Below are positions 23,809 to 25,040 of a DNA stretch of 25,040 nucleotides, one piece after another. The notes beneath the pieces are model-generated. The model ran no database searches, was not told the DNA's origin, and worked only from the letters and a program-made list of their open reading frames with translations. Both the position numbers and the translations under genes were made by a program. Where the stretch lies: positions 1 to 25,040 of the forward strand of contig CAZIGW010000015.1 in assembly GCA_964538565.1 (NCBI GenBank), given 5' to 3'. Every line of letters starts with the position of its first letter. The first letter of the stretch is position 1. The DNA comes from CAYVBN01 sp964538565 (GTDB lineage Bacteria > Pseudomonadota > Alphaproteobacteria > Rhizobiales > Xanthobacteraceae).

Positions 23809-23823
23809 TTAACGCCCGGTTAA
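23809..23823. promoter_or_regulatory. Perfect CtrA-type box upstream of receiver-Hpt operon
   Basis: TTAA-CGCCCGG-TTAA is an exact match to TTAA-N7-TTAA in DNA where TTAA is rare. It lies 63-77 bp upstream of the receiver start codon on the minus strand. Confidence 0.6.
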
Positions 23824-23958
23824 GTATCTGGGGCGCCGGCCGGGCGGTCACCCTGTCCGGGGCCGGGGCCGGCCGTTGTCCGGGCGAATCGAAAGCCTTG
23901 GCTGAAGCACTGGCGGCTTCGGGATTTCTGTTCCGCGGCGCCGCAGACAGCGGCCCGT

Positions 23959-23972
23959 TTGACCCAGATCAA
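23959..23972. promoter_or_regulatory. FixK/FNR-type box upstream of the Rieske oxygenase
   Basis: TTGAC-CCAG-ATCAA fits the rhizobial FixK consensus TTGAY-N4-RTCAA at every fixed position, and the flanking T and A extend the palindrome to TTTGA...TCAAA. A second GATCAAA follows directly. It is about 180 bp upstream of the Rieske start. A recognisable -10 at the class II spacing is not evident. Confidence 0.55.
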
Positions 23973-24153
23973 AGATCAAATTGCGACTTTCTTGAACGCT
24001 CCGGCACCCTCGTCCGGCGCGTGATCGGCGGCGCGGAGTTCGCGCCGCCAAGGAGGTCATGCGTCGTTTCGACGATCTGGAGCGCGATCGACGAACATCC
24101 GGCGCCCGAGGGTCGCAGGCCGCGCTCCGCAATTCCGCCGCTTGGAGAGGACG

Positions 24154-25040
24154 ATGCTCAGGAAAGAACAGAACGAACTGGTGACGCAGACGGGGCCCGA
24201 CACGCCGATGGGCCGCCTGTTCCGATGCTACTGGACGCCCGCGCTCCTGGCCGAGGAATTGCCCGAGAACGACTGTCCGCCGGTGCGGGTCAAGCTGTTC
24301 TCGGAGCGTCTCGTGGCGTTCCGCGACAGCAAGGGGCGCTATGGCCTGATCGACGAATTCTGTCCGCATCGCGGCGCGTCGCTGTGGTTCGCCCGCAACG
24401 AGGAATGCGGCCTGCGCTGCCCCTACCACGGCTGGAAATTCGACGTGACCGGGCAATGCGTCGAGGTGCCGTCGGAGCCGGAGGAAAGCGGCTTCGCCAA
24501 GAAGATCAAGCTCAAGTCCTATCCGCTGGTCGAGCGCGGCGGAATCCTGTGGACCTACATGGGGCCGCCGGAGAAGCAGCCGCCGCTGCCGGAATGGGAA
24601 TTCATCATGGTTCCGGACGAGCAGCGCTTCGTCTCCAAGCGGCTGCAGGAGTGCAACTGGCTGCAGGCGATGGAGGGCGGCATCGATTCGAGCCACGTCT
24701 CCTTCCTGCACAGCGGCGCGCTCAATTCCGACCCGCTGTTCAAGGGCGCCAAGGGCAACCAGTACAACCTCAACGACATGAAGCCGCACTTCGAGGTCGT
24801 GGAGAGCGCCGGCGGGCTCTACATCGGGGCGCGCCGCAACGCCGAGAACGGCAACTACTACTGGCGCATCACGCAGTATGTGCTGCCGGCCTTCACCATG
24901 ATCGCGCCGCGCGCCGACCACCCGGTGCACGGCCACTTCTGGGTGCCGATCGACGACGAGAACTGCTGGGCCTGGAGCTTCGACTACAAGGTCACCCGGC
25001 CGTTCAGCGAGAAGGAGCTCGCGTCGCTCCGCGCCGGGGA
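24154..25040 (+). CDS. Rieske aromatic-ring oxygenase, phthalate 4,5-dioxygenase type, 3' end outside window
   Basis: The first 295 residues of a Rieske non-haem iron oxygenase alpha subunit are visible. The Rieske [2Fe-2S] ligands are Cys70 and His72 (CPHRGASL) and Cys89 and His92 (CPYHGWKF). The mononuclear iron region reads EGGIDSSHVSFLH, with bridging Asp178 and ligands His181 and His186; the third ligand (an Asp) would be further downstream. The opening NELVTQTGPDTPMGRLFRCYW followed by PALLAEELPE is typical of the phthalate 4,5-dioxygenase/single-component-oxygenase group, which needs a separate reductase. ATG 24154 has GGAG at 24144-24147. The substrate cannot be read from sequence. 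Partner genes would lie beyond the right edge. A FixK/FNR-type box upstream suggests oxygen- or redox-linked control. Confidence 0.93.
   Translation, partial: MLRKEQNELVTQTGPDTPMGRLFRCYWTPALLAEELPENDCPPVRVKLFSERLVAFRDSKGRYGLIDEFCPHRGASLWFARNEECGLRCPYHGWKFDVTGQCVEVPSEPEESGFAKKIKLKSYPLVERGGILWTYMGPPEKQPPLPEWEFIMVPDEQRFVSKRLQECNWLQAMEGGIDSSHVSFLHSGALNSDPLFKGAKGNQYNLNDMKPHFEVVESAGGLYIGARRNAENGNYYWRITQYVLPAFTMIAPRADHPVHGHFWVPIDDENCWAWSFDYKVTRPFSEKELASLRAG

Larger units (their letters stand above)
23747..24153. other. Divergent regulatory region receiver operon / Rieske gene
   Basis: About 400 bp hold no clear gene. It contains the CtrA-type box (23809-23823) on the receiver side and the FixK/FNR-type box (23959-23972) towards the Rieske side. 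There is also an inverted repeat GGAGCGCG/CGCGCTCC (24079-24086 / 24121-24128) in the Rieske leader. A 41-codon frame from ATG 24059, preceded by AAGGAGG only 2 nt away, overlaps the Rieske start; it is not called as a gene. Confidence 0.5.

Noticed and set aside
1..25040. tRNA, rRNA, CRISPR, integrase, transposase or toxin-antitoxin genes
   Set aside because: I looked for these by eye on both strands and saw no convincing instance.

Overview
The window reads as chromosomal DNA of a high-GC alphaproteobacterium, most likely Hyphomicrobiales (Rhizobiales, Bradyrhizobium/Rhodopseudomonas-like). The grounds are the codon use, the protein families present (DUF2336, DUF1127, the two-cysteine NifU-like scaffold, a CitE/MaoC pair), several TTAA-N7-TTAA CtrA-type boxes, FixK/FNR-type boxes, and a mosaic palindromic intergenic repeat resembling those of Bradyrhizobiaceae. 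This placement rests on remembered family patterns, not on a search.

Left part (1-5.5 kb). The 3' end of a repeat-containing envelope-type protein is followed by a tightly coupled trehalose operon: otsB (TTG start), a GH15 glucoamylase/trehalase-type hydrolase (GTG start overlapping the otsB stop) and otsA (TTG start inside the end of GH15). A strong hairpin follows otsA, then a small periplasmic c-type cytochrome with an FNR/FixK-like site upstream.

Middle (5.6-18.1 kb). This is a housekeeping block with accessory insertions: thrS (minus), a large membrane-anchored patatin-like protein (plus), an approximately 0.8 kb gene-free stretch, a single-pass membrane Sel1-like protein (plus), yidD (minus), a periplasmic ClpP-fold protein with a conserved Ser-His pair (plus), a NifU/IscU-like scaffold (minus) divergent from folE and hisI (plus), then a CitE-type CoA-ester lyase and a MaoC-type hydratase (both minus).

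Right part (18.1-25 kb). A soluble lytic transglycosylase, a DUF2336 protein and a receiver/Hpt two-gene phosphorelay operon each have a CtrA-type box 58-85 bp upstream of the chosen start. Together they look like a small cell-cycle or motility regulon. Between them lie an orphan protein with a degenerate OmpA-C-like domain, bordered by a double-hairpin repeat, and a DUF1127 protein. The window ends inside a phthalate-4,5-dioxygenase-type Rieske oxygenase whose upstream region holds a near-perfect FixK/FNR box. No tRNA, rRNA, CRISPR array, transposase or phage gene was recognised.
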